A stretch of DNA of 64,000 nucleotides from Zoogloeaceae bacterium G21618-S1. GTDB taxonomy: Bacteria > Pseudomonadota > Gammaproteobacteria > Burkholderiales > Rhodocyclaceae. The notes under the pieces were generated by a model. It was given only the letters and a program-made list of their open reading frames with translations. It searched no databases and was not told where the DNA came from. Within the stretch, counting starts at the first letter, position 1. Each line of letters begins with the position of its first letter. The translations under genes and the position numbers were made by a program. Location of the stretch: NCBI GenBank assembly GCA_027214125.1, contig JAPWHF010000003.1:1-64000 (forward strand). Reading direction: 5' to 3'. Below, piece by piece: positions 27,078 through 35,169 of the stretch.

Positions 27078-27515
27078 TCACAGGCGCAAGGTGACGCCGT
27101 GTGCGGCGGTCACGGCGATGAGCTGCTCGGGCGCGGGCTCACCCGCCGACGCCAACTGGTCGAGTGCGGCAAACATGGTCACCGCCCGACTGCGCGGGCC
27201 GGTCACTTCCAGCATCTCGCCGCCACCCGGCCCGTAGCTGAACGCGTGCACCACACCCGCAGGCACATGGACGAGCGTGCCGGCCGTACACACGGTGGTA
27301 GCGCCACCAAAAGCGAAGTTGACCTGACCGCGGGTGACGTAAAAGGCTTCGTCCCAGTCGTGATCATGCGGCGGGGGGCCCGCGCCTTCCTCGCCGTTTT
27401 GCAGCGTGATCTTGAGGTCGGCGCGCTCGGCCGAGAGCACGGACACCTGCGTGCCGACCACACTCAAGGCGCTGCGCCGGTCGTCGGGGGTCATGATCAA
27501 AGGGGGGGCTGTCAT
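27078..27515 (-). CDS. Cupin domain-containing protein
   Basis: Single-domain cupin of 145 aa. Motif 1 is PPPHDHDWDEAFYVTRG, with two histidines and a glutamate as likely metal ligands. Motif 2 is HVPAGVVHAFSY, with the third histidine. Such proteins are sugar epimerase, dioxygenase or sensor-like; no function can be chosen. ATG 27515 has TTTGGAG upstream. In-frame starts further up (to 27644) lie in sequence without a ribosome site. It is convergent with the AraC regulator (7 bp between stops) and downstream of the flavin reductase gene on the same strand. Confidence 0.82.
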   Translation of the reverse strand: MTAPPLIMTPDDRRSALSVVGTQVSVLSAERADLKITLQNGEEGAGPPPHDHDWDEAFYVTRGQVNFAFGGATTVCTAGTLVHVPAGVVHAFSYGPGGGEMLEVTGPRSRAVTMFAALDQLASAGEPAPEQLIAVTAAHGVTLRL

Positions 27516-27650
27516 CGCGTGGCGCTCCAAAGAAGCGGCATTCATGCCGTACTTCATCTTGGTAGACGCGCGCGGTTTATCCAAGCGCGAAACCGCCGCA
27601 TGGCCACCGGCGCACCGGACGGCGCCATCGATGCACATGGCCACAAACGC

Positions 27651-28142
27651 TCAGGGCGCGAGGCGGCGGTACTGACCACCGAAATAGATGAGCGGCTCGT
27701 GCGGGTTGCGGTCGTGACGGACCACTTCGCTCAAAAAGAGCACATGGTCGCCGCCTTCGTGGCGGGTGGTGTTGCGGCACTCGAACCAGGCGCTGCAACC
27801 GTCGAGCAACGGCGCACCACCGAGGCCATCGCGGCAATTGAGGCCGGCGAATTTGTCGATATCGCGGGTAGCAAAGCGCTGCGACAGATCTTGCTGGTCG
27901 TGCGCCAAGACGTTGATGGCGTAGTACTCACTGTCGATGAAGAGGTCGGCACTCGGCAGATGACGGGCCAGCGACCAGACGATCAGCGCGGGGTCGAGTG
28001 ACACCGAATTGAAGGAATTGACGGTCAGGCCGATCGGCGTACCATCGGGGGCGCGCGCCGTCACCACCGTGATGCCGGTCGCAAACATGCCCAGAGAATC
28101 ACGCAGGGCGCGGTCGTCCGGCGCGTTGTTGGATTGACTCAT
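27651..28142 (-). CDS. Flavin reductase-like (FMN-binding split barrel) protein
   Basis: A 163-residue protein of the flavin reductase-like family. It shows FATGITVVTARAPDGTPIGLTVNSFNSVSLDPALIVW near 20-56, the FMN-binding part, and YYAINVLAHDQQDLSQRFA near 73. The ending YFGGQYRRL is normal for the family. Members supply reduced FMN to two-component monooxygenases or act as stand-alone reductases; no oxygenase component is adjacent. It is divergent from mutY with about 100 bp between starts. Confidence 0.92.
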   Translation of the reverse strand: MSQSNNAPDDRALRDSLGMFATGITVVTARAPDGTPIGLTVNSFNSVSLDPALIVWSLARHLPSADLFIDSEYYAINVLAHDQQDLSQRFATRDIDKFAGLNCRDGLGGAPLLDGCSAWFECRNTTRHEGGDHVLFLSEVVRHDRNPHEPLIYFGGQYRRLAP

Positions 28143-28244
28143 TCAGCTCACCAGAAGTCGGGGAATCCGGCAATTGCCGGCTGTTTTTAGTATAAGCGGC
28201 CGATTATCGCCCGCCTGTTCGCCGCCGTCGACCTTCACGCCCAT

Positions 28245-29282
28245 ATGACCGACCCCATCACCACCTTCGCCCCTCGTCTGCTGGCCTGGCATCGCCAGTG
28301 TGGCCGCCACGATCTACCCTGGCAGAACACCCACGACGCCTACCGCATCTGGCTGTCGGAGATCATGCTGCAGCAGACGCAGGTGGACACCGTCACCCCC
28401 TACTACGCGCGCTTTCTGGCGGCGTTTCCCGACATCGCCACACTTGCCGACGCACCGGTCGACGCGGTGATGGGCTTGTGGAGCGGACTGGGTTACTACG
28501 CCCGGGCGCGCAATCTGCACGCCTGCGCGCAGCGGGTCGTCAGCGAACATGGCGGCGTGTTTCCGCCCACCGCCGAGCAGATCGCGACGCTGCCAGGTAT
28601 CGGCCGCTCGACGGCCGCGGCCATCGCGGCGTTTGCGTACGGCGAACGGGGGGCGATTCTCGACGGCAACGTCAAGCGCGTGCTGTGCCGGGCCTTTGGT
28701 GTTGAGGGCTACCCGGGCAGCGCGCCGGTCGAGAAGCAGCTGTGGACACTGGCCGACGCGCTGCTGCCAAACGCGCAGATCGGTGACTACATTCAGGCGC
28801 AGATGGATCTGGGTGCAACGGTGTGCACCCGCGGCACGCCAAAGTGCGCCGCCTGCCCCCTGGCCGAAGATTGCGTCGCCCGCGTCGATGACCGGATCGC
28901 GTCGCTGCCCATGCCTCGCCCACGCAAGCGCCCGCCCTTGCGTCAAGCTCGCCTGGCGATCATTCGGCGTGGCGATGAGGTGTTGCTGGAGCGACGCCCG
29001 CCCAAGGGTATCTGGGGCGGTTTGCTGGTTCTGCCGGAGATCGGCGATGCGGCTACGGCCGACTGGCTGGCCGCGCAGTTCGATACCCCGGCACAGTCGA
29101 TCAGCACGGGCGAAGTCTTGCGCCATACCTTCACGCATTTTGTGCTGGACATCACCCCCGAGCATATCGCGCTCGCCGCCGAGGCCGCGCCGCGGCTTTC
29201 CGGCACGCAGCAGTGGTTGCCGCTATCGGGCATTGCCGACGCGGCCCTGCCTGCGCCGGTACGCAGCCTGCTATCGCGCTGA
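28245..29282 (+). CDS. mutY: Adenine DNA glycosylase MutY
   Basis: Removes adenine mispaired with 8-oxoguanine. The 345-residue protein has the catalytic glutamate in LSEIMLQQTQV near residue 40 and the helix-hairpin-helix LPGIGRSTAAAIAAFAYG near 118. The catalytic aspartate is in ILDGNVKRVL near 140. The 4Fe-4S loop is CTRGTPKCAACPLAEDC (C-x6-C-x2-C-x5-C) near 193-209. A C-terminal NUDIX-like 8-oxoG recognition domain follows from about 235. Length and motif order are standard. It is convergent with the Lon-N gene (stops adjacent at 29282/29283). Confidence 0.97.
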   Translation: MTDPITTFAPRLLAWHRQCGRHDLPWQNTHDAYRIWLSEIMLQQTQVDTVTPYYARFLAAFPDIATLADAPVDAVMGLWSGLGYYARARNLHACAQRVVSEHGGVFPPTAEQIATLPGIGRSTAAAIAAFAYGERGAILDGNVKRVLCRAFGVEGYPGSAPVEKQLWTLADALLPNAQIGDYIQAQMDLGATVCTRGTPKCAACPLAEDCVARVDDRIASLPMPRPRKRPPLRQARLAIIRRGDEVLLERRPPKGIWGGLLVLPEIGDAATADWLAAQFDTPAQSISTGEVLRHTFTHFVLDITPEHIALAAEAAPRLSGTQQWLPLSGIADAALPAPVRSLLSR

Positions 29283-29873
29283 TCAGACCAGCAGATTTCG
29301 CTGGTTGAGGTACTGCTGGATGATCTCCAGCCGGCTGACCACGTCGTCGAGTTCGAGCAGTTTCTGCCGCGCCAGCAGCGAAATCGGCAGCACTTCGGCG
29401 TAGCGCGCGCCGACCCACTCGGCGTCTTCAAACAGGTGCGGCTGCGGCACGCGCTCGCCCAGATCCTTGACGATGCGCTCGAGCAGGGGCACCAGATTGG
29501 CCTGCGCCTCAGGCAGCGGCGTGACCGGCAAGGGCGGCAGCCACATCACCTCGCCGGTGAGCAGCTGCATGCCATCGACGCTGTGGTCGGCAATGCGGAA
29601 GCGGCGCTCGCCGGCGACCATGATGTTCACCTCATTGACCGTGTCGGCGTCGGCCGACACCACCCGGGCTTCGGTGCCGAGCGCGTGCGGCACGGCGGCC
29701 TCGCCGGTTTCGCCGCCGGCTGCGATCAGGCAGATGCCGAAAGTCGATTTCACGCGCAGGCACTCGGCGATCATGTCCATGTAGCGCGGCTCGAAAATAC
29801 GCAGCGGCAGATGCCCGCCGGGAAACAGCACGGCCTGCAAGGGGAACAGCGGGAGTGTCGTGGTTTGGCTCAT
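29283..29873 (-). CDS. Lon N-terminal (substrate-binding) domain protein
   Basis: A 196-residue stand-alone Lon-N (PUA-like) protein. It starts LPLFPLQAVLFPGGHLPLRIFEPRYMDMI, the diagnostic first strand and loop, and ends with the helical part LARQKLLELDDVVSRLEII. It lacks the AAA+ and protease domains of Lon. Such proteins are widespread in proteobacteria, function unknown; a role in substrate recruitment is only inferred from the domain. It may be transcribed on its own from the gap downstream of aapP. Confidence 0.9.
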   Translation of the reverse strand: MSQTTTLPLFPLQAVLFPGGHLPLRIFEPRYMDMIAECLRVKSTFGICLIAAGGETGEAAVPHALGTEARVVSADADTVNEVNIMVAGERRFRIADHSVDGMQLLTGEVMWLPPLPVTPLPEAQANLVPLLERIVKDLGERVPQPHLFEDAEWVGARYAEVLPISLLARQKLLELDDVVSRLEIIQQYLNQRNLLV

Positions 29874-29924
29874 GAAGACGGGTCGGTCGTATCGGGGCCG
29901 ACAGCTGCCGGGCTTTAAATGACA

Positions 29925-29955
29925 GCGGGCGCCACGGTATGACCCGGGCGCCCGC
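29925..29955 (-). terminator. Hairpin downstream of aapP
   Basis: GCGGGCGCC (29925-29933) pairs with GGCGCCCGC (29947-29955) around 13 bases. On the leftward strand it is followed by TGTCATTTAAA, a poor U run. It lies 50 bp after the aapP stop, and is a plausible end of the aap operon or a 3' stabilising stem. Confidence 0.4.
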
Positions 29956-30005
29956 CAGCGGATGAAGGCATTCTAGCAAGACCGGCGCCGCCGCGCCGGG
30001 CACGC

Positions 30006-30776
30006 TCAGTGGCCGATGATCTGGCTGAGGAAGAGCTGCGTACGCTCGTTTTGCGGGTTGTTGAAGAACTCCTCGGGCGGATTGCTTTCGACGATCTGGC
30101 CGCGGTCCATGAAGATGACCTTGTCGGCCACCGTCTTGGCGAAGCCCATTTCGTGCGTCACGCACATCATGGTCATGCCGGATTCGGCCAGCTCGATCAT
30201 GACGTCCAGCACCTCCTTGATCATCTCGGGATCGAGGGCGGAGGTCGGCTCATCAAACAGCATGATGCGCGGGTTCATGCACAGGCTGCGGGCAATCGCC
30301 ACGCGCTGCTGCTGGCCGCCGGAGAGCTGGCCAGGATACTTCTTGGCCTGATCGGGGATCTTCACCCGCTCAAGGTATTGCATGCCGATGGCTTCGGCTT
30401 CCTTGCGCGGCATCTTGCGCACCCACATCGGTGCCAGCGCCAGGTTCTCCAGCACCGTGAGGTGGGGAAACAGGTTGAAATGCTGGAACACCATGCCGAC
30501 TTCCTTGCGGATCTGTTCGATCTGGCGCAGGTCGGAGGTCAGCTCGGTGCCGTCGACAATGATCTGCCCCTTCTGGTGTTCTTCCAGGCGGTTGATGCAG
30601 CGGATCATGGTCGACGGCACCGAGCCCGAGGGGCCGCACACCACGATGCGCTCGCCCTTGGCCACTTGCAGGTTGATGTCTTTCAAGACATGGAATTTGT
30701 CATACCACTTGTTCACGCCGCGAAGCTCGATCATCACTTCGTTTTCTGCGGCGGTATTCGGAACGGCAGCTGTCAT
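30006..30776 (-). CDS. aapP: General L-amino-acid ABC transporter ATPase AapP, with altered Walker A
   Basis: ATP-binding subunit (256 aa) of the Aap polar amino-acid importer. Q-loop ([11 protein letters not shown]), signature [15 protein letters not shown], Walker [13 protein letters not shown] and switch histidine (CVTHEMG) are all intact. The Walker A loop, however, reads [12 protein letters not shown] where the family has GPSGSGKSTxIR, so the invariant Gly-Lys is Val-Pro. At DNA level GTGCCG stands where GGCAAG is expected, with the frame kept. This should abolish ATP binding unless it is a sequencing error. The ATG at 30776 is preferred over 30782 because GGAG then has normal spacing. 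It follows aapM by 44 bp. Confidence 0.9.
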   Translation of the reverse strand: MTAAVPNTAAENEVMIELRGVNKWYDKFHVLKDINLQVAKGERIVVCGPSGSVPSTMIRCINRLEEHQKGQIIVDGTELTSDLRQIEQIRKEVGMVFQHFNLFPHLTVLENLALAPMWVRKMPRKEAEAIGMQYLERVKIPDQAKKYPGQLSGGQQQRVAIARSLCMNPRIMLFDEPTSALDPEMIKEVLDVMIELAESGMTMMCVTHEMGFAKTVADKVIFMDRGQIVESNPPEEFFNNPQNERTQLFLSQIIGH

Positions 30777-30820
30777 GGCCATCTCCAGTGTTTATTCGAT
30801 AACGGGCGCGACCTTGTGGG

Positions 30821-31924
30821 TCAGCGCTTGTGTCCGGTATGCAGTTTGCGTTCCAGCGACTGGCTGTAGCGCGACATGCTGAAGCAGAAGATCCAGAACA
30901 CGAAGGCGGTAAATACATAGCCCTCGGTGGAATAGCCCAGCCAGTTCGGGTCGTTCAGGGCGTTCTGCACCATGCCGAGGATGTCCAGCAGGCCGACGAT
31001 GATGACCAGCGTGGTGTCCTTGAACAGGGCGATGAAGGTATTGACGATGCCGGGGATCACGATCTTCATCGCCTGCGGCAACACGATCAGGCCCATCTTC
31101 TTCCAATAGCTCAGACCCAGCGCATCGGCGGCTTCGTACTGCCCCTTGGGAATCGCCTGCAATCCACCGCGCACCACTTCAGCGATGTAGGCCGACTGGA
31201 ACAGGGTGATGCCGATCAGCGCCCGCAAGAGCTTGTCGAAACTGACCCCTTCGGGCAGAAACAGCGGCAGCATCACCGAGGACATGAACAGCACGGTAAT
31301 GAGCGGCACACCGCGCCAGAACTCGATGAAGAGCACGCACATCGACTTGACCGCCGGCATGTTCGTCGCCTGACGCCCAAGTGCCAGCAGGATGCCCAGC
31401 GGCAAGGCGGCCACGCAGCCTACCGACGCCAGCAGCAGGGTCAGCGTGAGGCCGCCCCATTGCGAAGTCTCGGTTTGTTCAAGGCCAAACACGCCGCCAA
31501 ACAACAGGATGAACCCAAAGATCGGGAAGACGAAGATGACGAAAACGCCCAGCTTCACCTTGTGCCGGAAACTGTCGATGAACAGCGGCACCATGCATGC
31601 GATCAGCGCGATGTAGATCAGGTTGATCCGCCAGGTCTCATTCTCTGGGAAAAACCCGTACATGAAGGTGGAGAAACGCGCGCGAATGAACACCCAGCAC
31701 GCGCCGCCCGAGGTGCACGCTTCACGGCTGTCACCGATCCAGTCCGCCTTGAAGAACAACCAGCTGAACAAGGGCGGCAGCAGCGTCGCCAGCAGATAGA
31801 TGGCGAACAGCGTGAGGATCGAGTTGGCAACGTTCGAGAACAGGTTGCGTCGTAGCCAACCAACGGCGCCGACGGTCGTTCCCGGGGGCGGCAGATCGGG
31901 CAGTGGAGCAAAGTCATGGCTCAT
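30821..31924 (-). CDS. aapM: General L-amino-acid ABC transporter permease AapM
   Basis: Inner-membrane permease of 367 aa. Its long N-terminal part has a first helix near 35-55 and extra segments, as usual for AapM. The C-terminal binding-protein-dependent transport domain has the HAAA type EAA loop, AADALGLSYWKKMGLIVLPQA, near residue 275. The ATG at 31924 follows the aapQ stop by two bases and has GGGAG nine bases upstream; a TTG at 31930 is also in frame but less likely. It forms the membrane channel with AapQ. Confidence 0.94.
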   Translation of the reverse strand: MSHDFAPLPDLPPPGTTVGAVGWLRRNLFSNVANSILTLFAIYLLATLLPPLFSWLFFKADWIGDSREACTSGGACWVFIRARFSTFMYGFFPENETWRINLIYIALIACMVPLFIDSFRHKVKLGVFVIFVFPIFGFILLFGGVFGLEQTETSQWGGLTLTLLLASVGCVAALPLGILLALGRQATNMPAVKSMCVLFIEFWRGVPLITVLFMSSVMLPLFLPEGVSFDKLLRALIGITLFQSAYIAEVVRGGLQAIPKGQYEAADALGLSYWKKMGLIVLPQAMKIVIPGIVNTFIALFKDTTLVIIVGLLDILGMVQNALNDPNWLGYSTEGYVFTAFVFWIFCFSMSRYSQSLERKLHTGHKR

Positions 31925-31926
31925 GA

Positions 31927-33117
31927 TCAACGCTCCCTCAACGCCATCTTGGCGTTGTACCAGTTCATGAAGATCGAAATGATCAGGCTGAGCAACAGAT
32001 ACACGCTCATCGTGATGGCAATGATTTCAACCGCCTGACCGGTCTGATTCAGCGTGGTCCCGGCAAACACCGCGACCAGGTCGGGGTAGCCGATAGCGGC
32101 CGCCAGTGACGAGTTCTTGGTGAGGTTCAGGTACTGGCTGGTCAGTGGCGGAATGATCACCCGCATGGCCTGCGGTATTACCACCAGGCGCAAGGTCCAG
32201 CTCGGACGCAGCCCCAACGCACTCGCCGCTTCGGTCTGCCCGTGCGACACCGCCTGGATACCGCTTCGCACCGTTTCGGCAATAAACGCCGCGGTGTAGA
32301 TCGACAAGGCCAGCACCAGTGCAAACAACTCGGGAATGACGACCACCCCCCCCTGGAAGTTGAAGCCTTGCAGTGACGGGTAGTCGAGGTGCATCGGCGA
32401 ACCGGACAGGAAGTACACCAGCGCAGGCACACCAATCAGAATCGCCAGCGAGGCATACACGGTATGAAACAGCTGCCCGGTGGCCTCAAATCGCTTGCGC
32501 GCCCAGCGCGCCAGAAAGATCACGGCCACAATCGACCCAACAATCGCCAGGCCGGTCGCCATGAAACCCGACTCGAACACCGGCGCCGGCAGATAGAGAC
32601 CGCGGTTGCTGAGGAACAGCGAGTCGCCGACCGACATCGCCTGTCGCGGTCCCGGCAGATTGAAGCCGATGGCGTAGTACCAGAAGAAAATCTGCAGCAG
32701 CAACGGAATGTTGCGGAAAATTTCGATATAGGCCGCCGCCAGCTTGCTGATCAGCCAGTTCGACGACAGGCGGAGCACGCCCATGATGAAACCGATGATG
32801 GTAGCGAAGAAGACGCCTAGCACCGACACCAGAATGGTGTTGAGCAGGCCAACCACGAAGGTGCGGCCGTAGGTCGAGGTTTCGTTGTACTCGATCAGCG
32901 ACTGAAGAATGCCGAAACCGGAGACACGGTCGAGAAAGCCGAAACCGGTCGAAATACCGCGCGACTCCATGTTATGAAGGGTGTTGCGCACGATGAAAAA
33001 AACAAACGCCGCGACGGTAATGCTGGCGATTATCTGGAAAACCAGTGCTCTGAACTTGGGATCGGACAGAAGCCGTGGCTTGGCGGGAGTCTCCCGCTCG
33101 GGGCTTGCATCAGCCAT
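31927..33117 (-). CDS. aapQ: General L-amino-acid ABC transporter permease AapQ
   Basis: Permease of 396 aa, the larger Aap membrane subunit. It contains a first helix near 27-46 and the segment NMESRGISTGFGFLDRVSGFGI, characteristic of AapQ. The C-terminal EAA loop, AASALGLRPSWTLRLVVIPQAMRVIIPPLTSQYLNLTKNSSLAAAIGYPDL, lies near 290-340. A GAGG ribosome site precedes the ATG. It lies 72 bp after aapJ, with an 11-bp-arm hairpin in that gap. AapQ and AapM together import glutamate, aspartate, glutamine and other amino acids in studied rhizobia. Confidence 0.95.
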   Translation of the reverse strand: MADASPERETPAKPRLLSDPKFRALVFQIIASITVAAFVFFIVRNTLHNMESRGISTGFGFLDRVSGFGILQSLIEYNETSTYGRTFVVGLLNTILVSVLGVFFATIIGFIMGVLRLSSNWLISKLAAAYIEIFRNIPLLLQIFFWYYAIGFNLPGPRQAMSVGDSLFLSNRGLYLPAPVFESGFMATGLAIVGSIVAVIFLARWARKRFEATGQLFHTVYASLAILIGVPALVYFLSGSPMHLDYPSLQGFNFQGGVVVIPELFALVLALSIYTAAFIAETVRSGIQAVSHGQTEAASALGLRPSWTLRLVVIPQAMRVIIPPLTSQYLNLTKNSSLAAAIGYPDLVAVFAGTTLNQTGQAVEIIAITMSVYLLLSLIISIFMNWYNAKMALRER

Positions 33118-33147
33118 GGTATGCCTCAGACGGTTTGAGAAAGAGGG

Positions 33148-33180
33148 CGGCCCGGCGCCACTGTTGGAAGCGCCGGGCCG
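33148..33180 (-). promoter_or_regulatory. Intercistronic hairpin between aapJ and aapQ
   Basis: CGGCCCGGCGC (33148-33158) and GCGCCGGGCCG (33170-33180) are perfectly complementary around an 11-base loop, just after the aapJ stop. On the leftward strand CCCTCTTTCTC follows, a weak U-rich tail. Binding-protein genes are commonly followed by such stems. They stabilise the upstream message and partly terminate, giving more binding protein than permease. Confidence 0.65.
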
Positions 33181-33189
33181 CTGGCCGCC

Positions 33190-34215
33190 TTAGCGAATCG
33201 GCGGTGCGTACTGGATGCCGCCCTTGTTCCACAATGCGTTCTGACCACGCGCGATCTTCAGCGCGCTGCCTTGACCGACGTTGCGCTCAAACATCTCGCC
33301 GTAATTACCCACTTGCTTGACGATGTTGTAGGCCCACTTGTCATCGACACCGAGGAACTCACCCTTCACACCCTCAACACCAAGCAAACGACGAATGTTG
33401 GGGTCGGCGCTCTTCATCATCTCGTCGACGTTCTTCATGGTCACACCGGCTTCTTCGGCGTTGATCTGGGCGAACAGCGACCAGCGCACGAGGTTGAACC
33501 ACTCGTCGTCACCCTGGCGCACGACCGGGCCCAGCGGCTCTTTCGATATCACTTCCGGCAACACCATGGCGCTGTTCGGGTCCGTCAGCTTGATCCGCAG
33601 CGCATACAGCTGCGACTGGTCGGAGGTCAGCATGTCGCAACGGCCAGCTTCGAAGGCCTTGACGGTTTCGTCCGAGCTATCGTAGGTGATGGCCTTGTAT
33701 TCCATCTTGTTGGCACGGAAGTAGTCCGCCAGGTTCAGCTCCGTGGTGGTGCCGGCCTGGATACACACGGACGCACCGGACAACTCCTTGGCGCTCTTCA
33801 CACCCAGCTTCTTGGACACCATGAAGCCCTGACCGTCGTAGTAGTTCACACCGGCAAAGTTTAGCCCCAGGCTGGTGTCACGGGTGAAGGTCCAGGTGGT
33901 GTTGCGCGGCAGCATGTCGATCTCGCCCGACTGCAGCGCGGTGAAGCGCTCCTTGGCGTTGAGCGGGGTGTACTTCACCTTGTTCGCATCACCAAACATT
34001 GCGGCGGCAACGGCACGGCAAGCATCCACGTCGATGCCTTTCCAGTTGCCCTTGTCGTCGGTGGCGGAGAAGCCCGGCAAACCGGTACTGACGCCACATT
34101 GCACATATCCCTTCTTTTTCACAGCATCAAAAGTTGCACCCGCCTGTACGGTGCCAGCAATCATCAGACCGGCCGTCGCGGCAGCAGTCACCACGGAAAT
34201 CCGCTTGAAGTTCAT
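33190..34215 (-). CDS. aapJ: General L-amino-acid ABC transporter periplasmic binding protein AapJ
   Basis: Periplasmic binding protein of 341 aa, near the family's usual 340. The signal peptide is at about 1-24, ending VQA. GYVQCGVSTGLPGFSATD opens the mature domain. LPRNTTWTFTRD and the C-terminal GNYGEMFERNVG are strongly typical of AapJ/BztA proteins. The ATG at 34215 is preferred because GGAGGAG then lies 6-7 bases upstream; an ATG at 34221 is directly adjacent to it. It is first gene of the leftward aapJQMP operon; the promoter lies in the 330-bp gap before ubiX. Confidence 0.96.
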   Translation of the reverse strand: MNFKRISVVTAAATAGLMIAGTVQAGATFDAVKKKGYVQCGVSTGLPGFSATDDKGNWKGIDVDACRAVAAAMFGDANKVKYTPLNAKERFTALQSGEIDMLPRNTTWTFTRDTSLGLNFAGVNYYDGQGFMVSKKLGVKSAKELSGASVCIQAGTTTELNLADYFRANKMEYKAITYDSSDETVKAFEAGRCDMLTSDQSQLYALRIKLTDPNSAMVLPEVISKEPLGPVVRQGDDEWFNLVRWSLFAQINAEEAGVTMKNVDEMMKSADPNIRRLLGVEGVKGEFLGVDDKWAYNIVKQVGNYGEMFERNVGQGSALKIARGQNALWNKGGIQYAPPIR

Positions 34216-34544
34216 CAACATCTCCTCCAGTTCTTAATCTGGTTAGCGTGGGAGCCAGGCTTTCGGATAGGCCTGGTCGGTCCACTGTCATGCCGGCTCG
34301 TAACCGGACATACCCCTATTTAAACAACTGTTCGGCAGCAATACAACGTGGTAACACTGCGGGAAACCCTTATAAACACTGACACTCAGCGTCGTCACCG
34401 ATCAGATTGCTGGGCTGCAGCAATGCCGAATAAATAGTCCGCAGTCCTCGCTGCATCGCAGCAGTTTTATAGAAGCAGAATTGATGCCAATCAATGCGGG
34501 CGGGCACTATTTAAAATGCGGCACCACACAAAAGTGCAGAAAAT
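34216..34544. other. Intergenic region upstream of aapJ
   Basis: There is no gene. It must carry the aapJ promoter and leader. The 34300-34520 part is AT-richer than its surroundings. A partial sigma-54-like element near 34337-34352 (TACCACG...TTGC on the leftward strand) has the wrong spacing and lacks the -24 GG. No riboswitch or small RNA gene is apparent. Confidence 0.5.
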
Positions 34545-35159
34545 TCAATCGGTTTCACCCCAGCGCGGCATCAGTGCATGCGCAATACCGAGCTGATCAA
34601 GGATGCGTGCAACAACAAAATCAATCACGTCCTGCACCGACGTGGGGCGCGTATAGAAGCCCGGATTCGCCGGAAGGATGCACACTCCGAGCCGCGAAAG
34701 CTTGAGCATGTTCTCGAGATGGATCGCCGAAAACGGGGTTTCCCGAGGCACCAGCACCAGCTTTCGGCCCTCTTTGATCACCACATCGGCTGCACGCTCG
34801 ATCAAATCCTGGCTCATGCCGTTGGCGATTGAGGCGAGCCGCCCCATGGTGCAGGGGCAGACCACCATCGCATCCGGCGGGTTGGAGCCCGAGGCCGGTG
34901 GCGCAAACCAGGCCTCGCGACCAAACACACGCAGCTGGCCCGGGGCCGCCCCAAAACGCGCCGACAGCTCGGTTTCGACTTCGGCCGCGCGCGAGGGCAG
35001 GTGCCAGTCCATCTCCTGCTGCGCCACGATCTGCGCGACCTGGCTGTACAGCAGCCAGACCGTGTGACCGCCGCCGAGCAGACATTCGATCAGGCGCAAG
35101 CCGTAGGACATGCCAGAGGCACCGGTCAGCGCAACTGTGACGGTGAGGGCTTGTGTCAT
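34545..35159 (-). CDS. ubiX: Flavin prenyltransferase UbiX
   Basis: Makes prenylated FMN, the cofactor of UbiD-type decarboxylases, used in ubiquinone synthesis and aromatic acid metabolism. The 204-residue protein starts VTVALTGASGMSYGLRLIECLL, the FMN-binding start. It has VVCPCTMGRLASIANGMSQDLIERAADVVIKEGRKLVLVPRETPFS near 100-145 and LPANPGFYTRPTSVQDVIDFVVAR near the end. No UbiD gene is adjacent. The start is ten bases past the stop of the preceding leftward binding-protein gene, so the two are probably co-transcribed, although functionally unrelated. Confidence 0.96.
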   Translation of the reverse strand: MTQALTVTVALTGASGMSYGLRLIECLLGGGHTVWLLYSQVAQIVAQQEMDWHLPSRAAEVETELSARFGAAPGQLRVFGREAWFAPPASGSNPPDAMVVCPCTMGRLASIANGMSQDLIERAADVVIKEGRKLVLVPRETPFSAIHLENMLKLSRLGVCILPANPGFYTRPTSVQDVIDFVVARILDQLGIAHALMPRWGETD

Positions 35160-35169
35160 GGCTGTACGC

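Noticed and set aside
34330-34360. Sigma-54 promoter for aapJ
   Set aside because: The TACCACG...TTGC element lacks the -24 GG and has one base too many between the halves.
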